Source: Candidatus Electrothrix gigas (GTDB lineage Bacteria > Desulfobacterota > Desulfobulbia > Desulfobulbales > Desulfobulbaceae). Taken from it: a stretch of DNA of 35,191 nucleotides. The translations under genes and the position numbers were made by a program. The number at the start of each line of letters is the position of its first letter. Within the stretch, counting starts at the first letter, position 1. Of this stretch, positions 14,692 to 23,493 are shown in pieces. Where the stretch lies: positions 1 to 35,191 of the forward strand of contig QYLO01000036.1 in assembly GCA_022766165.1 (NCBI GenBank), written 5' to 3'. The notes below the pieces were generated by a model, which did no database searches, was not told the origin of the DNA, and saw only the letters and a program-made list of their open reading frames with translations.

Positions 14692-17353
14692 TCTCAGTCA
14701 ACGCTGGTGTGATCAAAATATTTTTCTCTTCATCCCCCTCTTCTTTGCTCTGGGTATTTTTACTACGCATACTTATCCCTCTCTCTTTACTCTTTTTTCT
14801 CTCCCACCCTCCTTTCCCTCCTTTGCCATTGTTTTTTTCTTTATAGGCGTTATAGAAGTTATAGGCGTTACTGTTCTCTTTTATTGCAAGCGCAGAGCAA
14901 GTTCACTGGCTGCCCTCCTGCTGATTCTACCACTTTTTTTTCTGCTGGGTAACGCTGCCCTTGTGCAGCAAATCAAAAAACCGCAGCATGCAGGACATCT
15001 TGCCTCGCTGATTAAAGTGTCGCAAAAAATTACCTTGGTTGGTGTCTTGGACACCATGATTGAGGAACGAGTATTGCAGCAGTCGGACAGGGAGAGAGAT
15101 ATCATTTCCCGGTTTGAGATTGAGGCGCAAGAGGTTTTACTCTATAATCTTGATAAGAGCGGAGGAGATTGGCAACCGGTTCACGGACGGGTTCGTCTCT
15201 CCATGCAGGGCAGGGCAGATGCGCTGCAACCGGGCATGACCCTGATGATTCCGGCTCAGGTTGGCCCGATAACATCTTTTCAAACGCCTGGATCCTTTGA
15301 CTATCAGGAATATCTTGCCGCACAAAATATCTTTCTTACTGGTTGGGTACTTGGCAAACAGATGACAATTGTCAGGGATCTTCCCAGAGAGAAAGAATGG
15401 GCTGGTAGTATCCGTTTTTTACCGGAACAGCTACGGCAACAGGTCAATCGGTTTCTCCGAGAGAATCTATCTGGCTCGGTTATTGGAACCTATCAGGCTT
15501 TGCTGGTTGGTAGCAGGGCAGAGGTTTTCCCTGAAATTCAGGAGCAGTTTAAGGCCACAGGGACCATGCATCTGCTTGCCATATCTGGTCTGCATATAGG
15601 ATTACTGGCGTTGATGGTTGGGACGATTATCCGTTGGCTGCTCAAACGCTCTGAACAGTTGCTCCTCTGCACGCATGTACCGACCTTGGCCTTAGTCGCC
15701 ACCCTGCCAATTTTATTGGGATACAGTTTTATTGCTGGAATGCATACCCCCGTGTTACGGGCCTTGATCATGACCTTTGCTCTTTTCACGGCGTTCATCT
15801 TACGCAGACAGCGCTCGCTGTTTCATCTACTGGCTGTGGCAGCCTTGCTTGTCCTGGTTTGTAACCCCTTGACGCTTTTTACCGCTTCGTTTCAGCTTTC
15901 TTTTAGTGCAGTGGCTGCTCTGACCCTTTTTCTTCCGACAATTCTACCTACCCCTTCATATAACGAAAAACCTCTGAGCTGGCTTCAAAACTGGCTGGTT
16001 TGTTGCTGGCAGCGGTTTATCCTGCCTGCCTTTTTGATCTCTTTTGTTGCCAGTTTGGGAACACTGCCCTTTCTGCTCTTGCATTTTCATCGTTTTTCGC
16101 TGATTGGGCCGGTGATGAATCTGCTGGTGGAACCTTTTCTCTGCTTTTGGACCCTTCCCTGGGGACTAGCTGCACTACCCTGTATCTTTATTGCCCCGCA
16201 GATAGCCACAGTACTGTTGAATATTGGAAGCTGGGGTATCCATGCCAGCCATTTTTTGATAGGTCTTGGCGCAGCTCTGCCTTGGGCCTCAATTTGGACT
16301 ATTACGCCAACAGGGGCTGAAATCGTATCCTATGGCCTGCTGCTTTTTTTCTGGTACCTGAGTACAAAAATGGAAAAATTTCAAAGGGCAACACAGGGGA
16401 TCGTTTTGATCAACGCAGTTCTGCTTGCGCTTCATTTTTCTTGGGGACTATTTTTTACAAAACAACCGGTACAACCAGGGGAGAGTACAGTGGCCTATTT
16501 GGATATTGGTCAAGGTTCATCCAGCTTGCTTCGTTTGGCTGATGGTTCCTCAGTTCTGATAGATGGCGGAGGAAACCGGCGCAGTAAGGGGAATATCGGA
16601 GAGCAGGTTATTGGCCCGTATCTTTGGCAACAGCGTATATGGCGATTGGACCAGGCCGTGATTACCCATCCTCATAGTGATCATTTTAATGGCATGGATT
16701 TTATTTTGGCCCATTTTCATCCCAAACAGCTTTTTATCAACAACGATTCTCGGGTTGAAGGAAAGTATCAAGACATTATTGCCCAGGCTGTCCAGCAGGG
16801 AATAGAGGTGGTCCGTCCTCAGTCCGGGTATGAGATGATGGAGATAATGCAACAGGATAATGTAGGTCTAGAGAGAGGGAATATAGGGTACGCAGGGCTA
16901 CGCATTCTCAGTGGAATTACTGAGGCCGAACAGGGGCGGCAGGGCAGGGGAGATGTTAATGATGCCTCCCTGGTGTTACGGTATTGGCACGGGCAAAGAG
17001 CCTTTCTCTTTCCCGGTGATATTGGTAAGGAAAAAGAAGCCGCCTTGCTCAAAAAGCAGGATCGTATTGATATGAGAGCAGATGTTCTGCTTGCCCCTCA
17101 TCACGGCAGCAGCACCTCCAGTAGCCCTGCCTTTCTTGATGCTGTTGATCCTGGCTTGATTGTTGTCTCAGCAGGGAAGAGTGCGTATGGGAAAAGGCAT
17201 TATCCTGCTCCGGTCAACGTGGCGGCCTGGACAGAGAAAAAAATACCTGTGGTCGTGACGAGAAACCAAGGCACCATTACCTGTACAACAGATGGGATGA
17301 ATCTGCGTTGTCGAAATTTTGTTGGAAAGGTGGTTTACAGCAGCTCAGAATAA
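14684..17353 (+). CDS. comEC: ComEC/Rec2-family DNA internalisation protein
   Basis: An 889-aa full-length ComEC, the inner-membrane channel that takes up single-stranded DNA in natural transformation. Order of parts: N-terminal hydrophobic helices (residues about 10-90), an OB-like soluble domain (DUF4131, about 100-220), the Competence domain with many helices (about 265-580; 'LLAISGLHIGLLALMVG' and 'HTPVLRALIMT' are hallmarks), and a C-terminal metallo-beta-lactamase domain. The latter holds TYPE motifs 'DIGQGSSSLLR', 'THPHSDHFNG' near residue 660 (metal-binding HxHxDH), 'FPGDIGKEKE' and 'LLAPHHGSSTSS'. The MBL metal ligands are therefore retained. No other competence gene is nearby. Confidence 0.95.
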   Translation: MRDLSQRWCDQNIFLFIPLFFALGIFTTHTYPSLFTLFSLPPSFPSFAIVFFFIGVIEVIGVTVLFYCKRRASSLAALLLILPLFFLLGNAALVQQIKKPQHAGHLASLIKVSQKITLVGVLDTMIEERVLQQSDRERDIISRFEIEAQEVLLYNLDKSGGDWQPVHGRVRLSMQGRADALQPGMTLMIPAQVGPITSFQTPGSFDYQEYLAAQNIFLTGWVLGKQMTIVRDLPREKEWAGSIRFLPEQLRQQVNRFLRENLSGSVIGTYQALLVGSRAEVFPEIQEQFKATGTMHLLAISGLHIGLLALMVGTIIRWLLKRSEQLLLCTHVPTLALVATLPILLGYSFIAGMHTPVLRALIMTFALFTAFILRRQRSLFHLLAVAALLVLVCNPLTLFTASFQLSFSAVAALTLFLPTILPTPSYNEKPLSWLQNWLVCCWQRFILPAFLISFVASLGTLPFLLLHFHRFSLIGPVMNLLVEPFLCFWTLPWGLAALPCIFIAPQIATVLLNIGSWGIHASHFLIGLGAALPWASIWTITPTGAEIVSYGLLLFFWYLSTKMEKFQRATQGIVLINAVLLALHFSWGLFFTKQPVQPGESTVAYLDIGQGSSSLLRLADGSSVLIDGGGNRRSKGNIGEQVIGPYLWQQRIWRLDQAVITHPHSDHFNGMDFILAHFHPKQLFINNDSRVEGKYQDIIAQAVQQGIEVVRPQSGYEMMEIMQQDNVGLERGNIGYAGLRILSGITEAEQGRQGRGDVNDASLVLRYWHGQRAFLFPGDIGKEKEAALLKKQDRIDMRADVLLAPHHGSSTSSSPAFLDAVDPGLIVVSAGKSAYGKRHYPAPVNVAAWTEKKIPVVVTRNQGTITCTTDGMNLRCRNFVGKVVYSSSE

Positions 17354-17448
17354 GGCCGTTGCTTGCCATCAAATACAGCCGGTTCCTGTTGACTTTTTAA
17401 GCATGTCGTGTTCAAACTTATATAAACATTTCTTTCTAAAAAACGAAA

Positions 17449-17504
17449 CCTCCTCTTTCCCTTAAGTTTCCCTAAGGGAGGAAGAATAAAAAACGATATT
17501 TTTT
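17449..17504 (+). promoter_or_regulatory. Leader hairpin that can mask a Shine-Dalgarno before the GAF-domain gene
   Basis: TCCCTTA (17458-17464) and TAAGGGA (17473-17479) form a perfect 7-bp stem. The only strong SD-like sequence, GGGAGG, lies in and just after the right arm and is also fully complementary to CCTCC at 17449-17453. The SD is about 23 nt from the ATG at 17505, too far for a normal start, and an in-frame TAA lies upstream, so the start cannot move back. This may be translational control or a leaderless-like weak start. Confidence 0.35.
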
Positions 17505-18629
17505 ATGGCAAAGATCGGTAAATTTCTTGTTCTCTATCTTGTTCAAACAGCCTGTCTGTGGCTTGGCTTAGAGACCTCTACCTATTTTCAGGGAGATGCC
17601 CTCAAAGTTGCTCTTCAGGGGTATGAGTTCTTTTTTTATGCCCTTCCTGTGTTGACAACAGGACTGATCTTTCCAGAGGTGCATGATGTTCCCTTATCTA
17701 CCCTTATCGGGTGGACAGAACAACGATGCCTTGCTGCCTACGCTCAGGGAAAACGAGCTTGGCAGTATAATCAATTCGCCTTTTTTTTTCGTAGACAGTG
17801 GATGCTCTATCTGCTGGTGTCCTCTGTCCTTGTCTTTCTTAGCCTCCATGTTGTCTTTTTTCCAACGCTGAGTTCTGCTCTGAAAAATGCAACTATCCTG
17901 TTGCTGGCCTTTCTCTTTTTCAGTACCCATTTTTTCGCCTTTCGCAGGAGGACACTTCGTTTTCTCAATATGCAGGAAAAACTGCATCAACTGAGTCATC
18001 AGCTTCGCAACGAACATTCACAACTCTTACAAAAACTCTCCAGTAAAGCAAAGGCTTCACCAGAAGATACGCTTTGTTTTTTTGCAGAAGTACTTGAACT
18101 GATTCAGGGATATGTGCAGATCATCACCAATGAAAAGAGCATTGAGCTGGCTGTTCGGGTGGCCCTGCCGCATCAGGAAGAGCAGGGAAATATCATCTAT
18201 CAAACCCTTGTCCGTACTCCTGGACTCCAAAAAAATGCCAGTTTTGCCGGGGCGGTTCCTGCCAATCAGGGAATTCCTCGTTATTTAATTGAAGAGCGTG
18301 AAACCTGCAATGTTTTGGTATATAAAGACATCAAAAAGGCTTTGCAGGAGCAGGTCTTTCAGGAACAGGGACAAGTCGGTACAGAAAGTATTAGCTCGTT
18401 AGCTGTTGCGCCGTTACGGGCTTGGGACGGCAAGAAGAAGAGCATGATTGGTATGGTGTATATGACCTCGGAAAACAAAAAAACGTTTTGTGAGGAACAT
18501 GTTGATGGTCTTCGTTTTCTTGCTGATATCCTGAGTGATGCCTTAGCCTCCTCCATAACCGTCAATCACATGCTTATCATGAAGGGAAATAAAAATGCAC
18601 GACGACGACAACTTCTTGAAAAATTCTGA
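17505..18629 (+). CDS. Membrane protein with C-terminal GAF-like domain, function unknown
   Basis: A 374-aa protein. The N-terminal half has about four hydrophobic helices (residues about 5-22, 38-57, 98-117, 122-146), then a helical, probably coiled-coil linker rich in Gln, Leu and His (about 152-185). The C-terminal half (about 195-360) looks like a GAF domain, a small-ligand-binding sensor fold, judging by 'SISSLAVAPLRAWDGKKKSMIGMVYMTS' and 'VDGLRFLADILSDALASSI', both typical of its last strands and helix. No kinase, cyclase or DNA-binding domain is attached, so any output must pass through partners. It leads a compact run of four same-strand genes that ends with a flotillin. Confidence 0.65.
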   Translation: MAKIGKFLVLYLVQTACLWLGLETSTYFQGDALKVALQGYEFFFYALPVLTTGLIFPEVHDVPLSTLIGWTEQRCLAAYAQGKRAWQYNQFAFFFRRQWMLYLLVSSVLVFLSLHVVFFPTLSSALKNATILLLAFLFFSTHFFAFRRRTLRFLNMQEKLHQLSHQLRNEHSQLLQKLSSKAKASPEDTLCFFAEVLELIQGYVQIITNEKSIELAVRVALPHQEEQGNIIYQTLVRTPGLQKNASFAGAVPANQGIPRYLIEERETCNVLVYKDIKKALQEQVFQEQGQVGTESISSLAVAPLRAWDGKKKSMIGMVYMTSENKKTFCEEHVDGLRFLADILSDALASSITVNHMLIMKGNKNARRRQLLEKF

Positions 18630-18777
18630 ATATTTTTGTGAAAAAATGGCAAAACGGAAAGACTATATGAGTATGCATTTGCCCAGAATTTTTGCCAATA
18701 AAGCGGATGATTTATTCGGTGTTCTCTTGTTTCCGTCCAGACGGCCAGAGGATGAAGAGCCGGAGCAAAGAGGATAA
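18595..18777 (+). CDS. Small 60-aa hydrophilic protein, unknown function
   Basis: The ATG at 18595 overlaps the end of the GAF gene by 35 bp and is preceded by AAGGGA at a good distance. The stop is 15 bp before the next gene. The protein begins with an acidic stretch (MHDDDN) and ends in an acidic, proline-containing tail (RRPEDEEPEQRG). It has no membrane helix and resembles no family I know. Its tight fit between two genes, with its own ribosome-binding site, argues that it is real, but it is short. Confidence 0.5.
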   Translation: MHDDDNFLKNSEYFCEKMAKRKDYMSMHLPRIFANKADDLFGVLLFPSRRPEDEEPEQRG

Positions 18778-18792
18778 GGGTGTTCCGTTATA

Positions 18793-19986
18793 ATGAGCAG
18801 GACAAAGGAACTGCCTTCTTCTAATATTGGCAAATATATACATATATGTGGCGTGTTGCTTGCCCTTGGTACGGTTATTTTTGCCTATATCAAGCACGAG
18901 GGAATATGGCCGTATACAACGCCGTATACAACGGTTCAACTCTTTGGTGATGTTCGAGCAAGAGGACTTGATGCCGAGATCGGGAAAACTGGGGCAGCAC
19001 AACAGGGGAAAACCGTTGCTGCTGCACCGCCTGCCCTCGCTGGCAGAGACTCAGCTCAACAGGTTCACTCAGCAAACACGACAGACGCGGCAATAGTTGC
19101 TGTCACAACATTTTGGGGGCGTGGAACAGGATTTTTTATTCAGAAAAATTTTTTCATCACCAGCCGATACCTTGTTGACCCTGATCCCAAAAAGCTCGCT
19201 GCTGTAGAGGAAGAGGTCATTCGCAAGAGAGAGATCTTGCAGACTGAAGAGGCAAAGTTGCAGCAGTACCAGGAACGCTTCAACAGCATGCAATACAGGG
19301 GGAATATAGGAAATGCAAAAAAAACGGCTTCAAGACAAAAACTCGATCTCTTGATGAGAGAGATTACTGAGAGAGAAAAAGATCTTGCTGCTTTGCGGTT
19401 GCAACAGGAGCAAGAAGAGCAGCGTCTCACAGAGCAGCAACAGGCGCAAAAAGATCCCGTTATTACAGTTCTTCTGGCAGATGGCTCTGAGCAGCAGGCG
19501 TCTTTGGTGCAAATCAGTAGGCAGGACAACCTGGCGCTTCTCTCGGTTCAAAATGATGCAGTAGATACAGTAGTAGGTACAGTATATTCAGTGCTTCAGC
19601 CTCCTCCGCAGGGTTCTCTGCTCAGATTAGGCGATACCGTTGTACTTCCCAGAGGTTTTGCATCTCAAAAAATAATGACCCCTGGAATCTTTGCTGGTTA
19701 CCGGCGGGTGGGAATTCAGAACAGGATGTATCTTCAAATCCATGCACAGCCTGGTCAGCATACAGATAATACAGGTAATCCGGGCAATACAAAAGATACG
19801 GGTGGTACACCTGTGCTGGATACATCCGGTAATGTACATGCTGTTGTGACGAAAACAGTCCAAGATGGCAAGGAGATATACTTTGCCCTTCCTTTTGCAC
19901 GAGTACTGGATGCGTTTGCAGCAGCCCTGCATGAGCAAGAGTATCAGGAACCAAAACGCACAGAGTTGGCAACAAAAAGACAGTAA
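18793..19986 (+). CDS. Membrane-anchored trypsin-fold pseudoprotease with coiled-coil insertion
   Basis: A 397-aa protein with one N-terminal membrane helix (residues about 14-33). The rest probably faces the periplasm. 'GRGTGFFIQKNFFITSRYLVD' (109-129) matches the 'GSGFFI...ILTNNHVV' region of trypsin/DegP-like proteases, with Tyr126 where the catalytic His should be. 'RQDNLALLSV' (243-252) matches the Asp strand. 'DTGGTPVLDTSG' (336-347) matches 'NSGGPLLD', with Thr at the Ser position. Between the first two lies a long charged helix (about 131-220, rich in Glu, Gln, Lys), likely a coiled coil, absent from ordinary family members. A Thr-Gly-Asn-Asp-rich loop precedes the Ser strand. It is probably a binding or scaffold protein. 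The gene starts 15 bp after the 60-aa gene and is 41 bp before the flotillin gene. Confidence 0.55.
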   Translation: MSRTKELPSSNIGKYIHICGVLLALGTVIFAYIKHEGIWPYTTPYTTVQLFGDVRARGLDAEIGKTGAAQQGKTVAAAPPALAGRDSAQQVHSANTTDAAIVAVTTFWGRGTGFFIQKNFFITSRYLVDPDPKKLAAVEEEVIRKREILQTEEAKLQQYQERFNSMQYRGNIGNAKKTASRQKLDLLMREITEREKDLAALRLQQEQEEQRLTEQQQAQKDPVITVLLADGSEQQASLVQISRQDNLALLSVQNDAVDTVVGTVYSVLQPPPQGSLLRLGDTVVLPRGFASQKIMTPGIFAGYRRVGIQNRMYLQIHAQPGQHTDNTGNPGNTKDTGGTPVLDTSGNVHAVVTKTVQDGKEIYFALPFARVLDAFAAALHEQEYQEPKRTELATKRQ

Positions 19987-20027
19987 AAATAGTGGTTAAC
20001 CTCAATTAAAAATAAGGAGAGAAGACA

Positions 20028-21743
20028 ATGGAAGGAATTTCTGACATCTTGGTGATTGTTGCCATAATAGTGGTTTGCATGATCGGTTTGGCTCTGATCC
20101 TTGCTAAACTCTATAAAAAATCAACTAAAGAGATCGCCTTTGTTCGCACCGGTTTTGGTGGGGAAAAGGTGATTGTCAACGGTGGCGCCTTGGTCATGCC
20201 GATTTTTCAAGATGTGATTCCAGTCAATATGAACACCTTACGTCTGGAAGTCCACCGCCGTGATAATGAGGCCCTGATCACAAAGGATAGGATGCGGGTG
20301 GATGTAACTGTAGAATTTTATGTCCGGGTCAAGGCACTCAAGGAGTCTATTGCCAATGCAGCCCAAACCTTGGGTTATAAGACAATGGAACCTAAACAGC
20401 TCAAAGAGTTGGTTGAGGGAAAATTTGTTGATGCCCTACGTGCCGTGGCAGCTGAGATGTCCATGAAAGAACTGCACGAGATGCGGGTTGATTTTGTCAA
20501 CAAGGTGCAACTCTCGGTCAGTGAGGATCTGTTAAAAAATGGACTGGAACTGGAATCTGTTTCATTGACTGGCATGGATCAGACCAGCAAGGAGCATTTT
20601 AACCCTGATAATGCCTTTGATGCAGAGGGACTGACCCGGCTGACCCAGGAGATTGAGGAGCGACGTAAGACCCGTAACGAAATTGAGCAGGACACTAAGA
20701 TTGCCATTGAAAATAAAGATCTGGAAGCTGAGAAACAAAGTCTTGAAATATCGAGAGAATCAGAGTATGCCCGGATGCAGCAGGAACGGGAAATTGAGAT
20801 CCGGCGGGCCAGTCAGACCACAGAGATTGCCCAAGAAAAAGCAGCCAAGCATCGGGAGGCAGAACAGGCTGAAATTGAGGCAAACAAGCAGATAGATCTG
20901 TCACGGATTACAGCAAATCAAGAGACTGAGCAGCAGACCATTGAGAAAGAGCGGCTGTTGCAAGAAAAGGAAATTGAAAAGAAAAAAGCCGTTGATATAG
21001 CTGAACAGAACAAGGCCATTGCCATTGCAGAAAAATCCAAAGAGCAGTCTGTGGCCCAGGCTGAGGCGGATAAGGCACGAGCTGCTGCGGTTCGAGAAGA
21101 AGAAAATGTTATTACGGTTCGAGAAACGGAAAAGGCCGAGCGAATAAAGGCGGTTGAGCTAGTTGAGGCCAAGAAACAGGCTGAACGGGAGGCCATTGCC
21201 ATTGAGGTTGGAGCAGCAGCAGAAAAAAATGCAGCTCTGGACAAGGCTGAGGCTGTGCGAACTCTTGCTGCGGCAGAGGCGGAAAAAGAGCAGATCAGAG
21301 CAAAAGGTCAGGCAGAGGCTGAAATACTCAAGGCTGAGGCTGCTGAAAAACGCTATATGGTAGACGCTGCTGGTGAGCATTCCCTGAACGAGGCCCGAAA
21401 CCTCTTATCAGCCGAACAGATCCAGATGCAGATTAAGCAGACCCTGATTGAAAATCTGCCCCAGATTATCCGGGAAAGCGTCAAGCCAATGGAGCAAATT
21501 GACGGTATTAAAATCATTCAGGTTGATGGAATGAACAGCGGTTCCTCTGCCACAGGGGAGGCTGGTTCAGGTAGTTTGGCTGATCAGGTGGTCAACTCTG
21601 CGCTTCGTTATCGGGGACAGGCACCACTGGTTGACTCGTTGCTTTCTGAAATTGGCTTAAAGGGAGGCGATATTAATGGGTTGCATGAGCTGCATGAGTT
21701 GAGTGCTGGAGAGCAAAAAACACAGGAAGGGCGAAAAGAGTAA
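20028..21743 (+). CDS. Flotillin-like SPFH-domain protein (YqiK type)
   Basis: A 571-aa membrane scaffold protein. One N-terminal helix (residues about 6-28) is followed by an SPFH/band-7 domain (about 35-200; 'AFVRTGFGGEKVIVNGGALVMPIFQDVIPVN' region). A very long Ala/Glu/Lys-rich coiled coil (about 205-470) carries the repeated EA-type pattern of flotillins. The C-terminal region holds hydrophobic segments and a Gly/Ser linker. Length and the helix-first layout are closer to YqiK/FloA-like bacterial flotillins than to stomatins. Flotillins organise membrane microdomains and assist assembly of membrane complexes. The AAGGAGAG site before the ATG is strong. The usual NfeD-type partner is absent; the neighbours are the GAF, 60-aa and pseudoprotease genes. 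Confidence 0.9.
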   Translation: MEGISDILVIVAIIVVCMIGLALILAKLYKKSTKEIAFVRTGFGGEKVIVNGGALVMPIFQDVIPVNMNTLRLEVHRRDNEALITKDRMRVDVTVEFYVRVKALKESIANAAQTLGYKTMEPKQLKELVEGKFVDALRAVAAEMSMKELHEMRVDFVNKVQLSVSEDLLKNGLELESVSLTGMDQTSKEHFNPDNAFDAEGLTRLTQEIEERRKTRNEIEQDTKIAIENKDLEAEKQSLEISRESEYARMQQEREIEIRRASQTTEIAQEKAAKHREAEQAEIEANKQIDLSRITANQETEQQTIEKERLLQEKEIEKKKAVDIAEQNKAIAIAEKSKEQSVAQAEADKARAAAVREEENVITVRETEKAERIKAVELVEAKKQAEREAIAIEVGAAAEKNAALDKAEAVRTLAAAEAEKEQIRAKGQAEAEILKAEAAEKRYMVDAAGEHSLNEARNLLSAEQIQMQIKQTLIENLPQIIRESVKPMEQIDGIKIIQVDGMNSGSSATGEAGSGSLADQVVNSALRYRGQAPLVDSLLSEIGLKGGDINGLHELHELSAGEQKTQEGRKE

Positions 21744-21816
21744 TTTTGCTTAAAATGGCCTGGAGTGTTGAACTACCACTTCGGGCTATGTTTTCATTTT
21801 TAAGAACAGACCCCGA

Positions 21817-23460
21817 TTAATCACCCTGATTCTTAGATGGAATTGAATCAGCATCCTCCATCGCCTTTCGCAGAAAATAGCTCATCATCCCGGTTGGTCT
21901 TTGACATGTTCCCATAAAACAGACCTGAAAGTAATTCTTAGCAAGCAGATACTCACTGCGATAACTCACCAGAATTCCCTCTGCCGCCAATTGATCGCCC
22001 AAGGCCACCGAGGAAAGAGATGGCGGAAGGGCAATCGTGGTAATATGCGGAGCCCGACATTGCTTATCTGCCAGCACGGGAAACCCGAGGACCTCAAGTT
22101 CATCGCGTAGCTCTTTGGACCATTGCCGGACGTTTTCAAAACGAGTCAACCAATCGCCCTCTTCCACCGCAGTCATGAGGGCCTCAACCGCATTGGAGGA
22201 AATGGTAAACGGAATTCCCTGCTTGCTCTCGTAATAGCCCAGATCAAAATATCTTGGGAGACGCTGATCACCAGAGACAACATCATCACGGTAAAAGACG
22301 ATGGCCAGTCCGGGCAAGGAACCGATGCCCTTGCCACTGGTTGCCGTGGCCAGATAGATATCATCCAGATCAACCGGACAGGAACCAATACTGCTGATAC
22401 CATCCAGACAGAGCTTCAGATTGTTCTCTTGGCAGAGGCGACGCAACATATCAAGATCATTCAGTACCCCGGTTGAGGTCTCACAATGGACACCCCATAT
22501 CCATGCAAGCTTCGGGATATCTCGGATAACTTTTCGTAAAGCCTCTTCGGAGAAAGTCGCACCCAATTCAGTCTCCGCAACGGTGAAGTCCAGTCCCGCA
22601 CGGATTGCATGATCCCGCAGACGCTCGCCAAATTCACCGTTGACCAGAACCAAACCCTTTCCTGGCAGCAGAGCCAGATGAGCAGCTACCACATCATTGC
22701 CCAAGGTTCCCGACCCTGCCATGATCTGTACCTGATCTGCGTGCAGCTTGCTGCTTAACATTTTGCGAAAGGCATAAAACCGTTTCACAAAGGAGACATT
22801 GCGATGGGAAGCCGGTACGCCGGAGCTGGCCTCCATCACAGCGTCAGCAATGGTAACCGGGCCGGGCAGATAGTTAAAGAGTACCTGTTCAGCCGCTCTC
22901 CCCTTATCCGAATGGAGTACCTGGGACTTCTGCCGCAGTTTGAGTGCTGAGGCAAGATCAATATACATGGGCTGGTACTTGGCATCGCCAGAACCGACCA
23001 GCGGACCAAAGGGTCGGAACCCCAAATGCCTGTACAGGCGTTCCTGGCGAGTGGTACCAGAAATTACCGCTATATCGTATCCACCTTGCAGGGCCATATA
23101 AAAGGCCTTTTTCATGATACCAGCAAAGATGGCGGAGTTTCGATATTCCTTCCTGATCGCCAGCAACCGGTACTCAAGGATTGTCCTGAAGGGAGGTAAA
23201 TAGGAATCCAGATCATCCAGCTTAGCATCAAGCGATAAGGGGCGTTTATCCCGTAGGGCGATCATTCCCAGCACCCTCTCTCCGCAAAGACAAATCACAT
23301 AGGTATTTTCCTGATGGAATTTATCCACCAGTCGCCCCTGTCCGTTTCCTTGATGCTGGGGAATCTCATCCACAAAGGTCTGATAGTTCAACTCGTGAAT
23401 CTGCTCAAACTCCCACTCCTCGGAAGCGACTTTAAAGGTCAGAGAAGAGGTGTCTGTCAT
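21817..23460 (-). CDS. GNAT acyltransferase fused to a class V aminotransferase
   Basis: A 547-aa two-domain protein. Residues about 1-168 form a GNAT-type acyltransferase resembling N-acyl amino acid synthases ('TYVICLCGERVLGMIALRD', 'LEYRLLAIRKEYRNSAIFAGIMKKAF', 'LYRHLGFRPFG'). Residues about 195-530 form a fold-type I PLP enzyme of aminotransferase class V: 'GPVTIADAVMEA' start, 'MAGSGTLGNDVVAA' phosphate loop, Asp353 (CLDGISSIG) facing the pyridine nitrogen, and Lys377 in ATSGKG as the Schiff-base lysine. Closest relatives are alanine-glyoxylate and aminoethylphosphonate aminotransferases. A strong AGGAG site precedes the ATG. It follows plsY by 33 bp, so an acyl-lipid or N-acyl amine product is a reasonable guess, but the substrate is unknown. 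Confidence 0.85.
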   Translation of the reverse strand: MTDTSSLTFKVASEEWEFEQIHELNYQTFVDEIPQHQGNGQGRLVDKFHQENTYVICLCGERVLGMIALRDKRPLSLDAKLDDLDSYLPPFRTILEYRLLAIRKEYRNSAIFAGIMKKAFYMALQGGYDIAVISGTTRQERLYRHLGFRPFGPLVGSGDAKYQPMYIDLASALKLRQKSQVLHSDKGRAAEQVLFNYLPGPVTIADAVMEASSGVPASHRNVSFVKRFYAFRKMLSSKLHADQVQIMAGSGTLGNDVVAAHLALLPGKGLVLVNGEFGERLRDHAIRAGLDFTVAETELGATFSEEALRKVIRDIPKLAWIWGVHCETSTGVLNDLDMLRRLCQENNLKLCLDGISSIGSCPVDLDDIYLATATSGKGIGSLPGLAIVFYRDDVVSGDQRLPRYFDLGYYESKQGIPFTISSNAVEALMTAVEEGDWLTRFENVRQWSKELRDELEVLGFPVLADKQCRAPHITTIALPPSLSSVALGDQLAAEGILVSYRSEYLLAKNYFQVCFMGTCQRPTGMMSYFLRKAMEDADSIPSKNQGD

Positions 23461-23493
23461 AATGTAGCTCCTGGTCTTTTTATACTGACGTCG

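Noticed and set aside
13324..17353. Competence operon
   Set aside because: comEC stands alone with waaA; no other competence gene is present, so natural transformation cannot be claimed.
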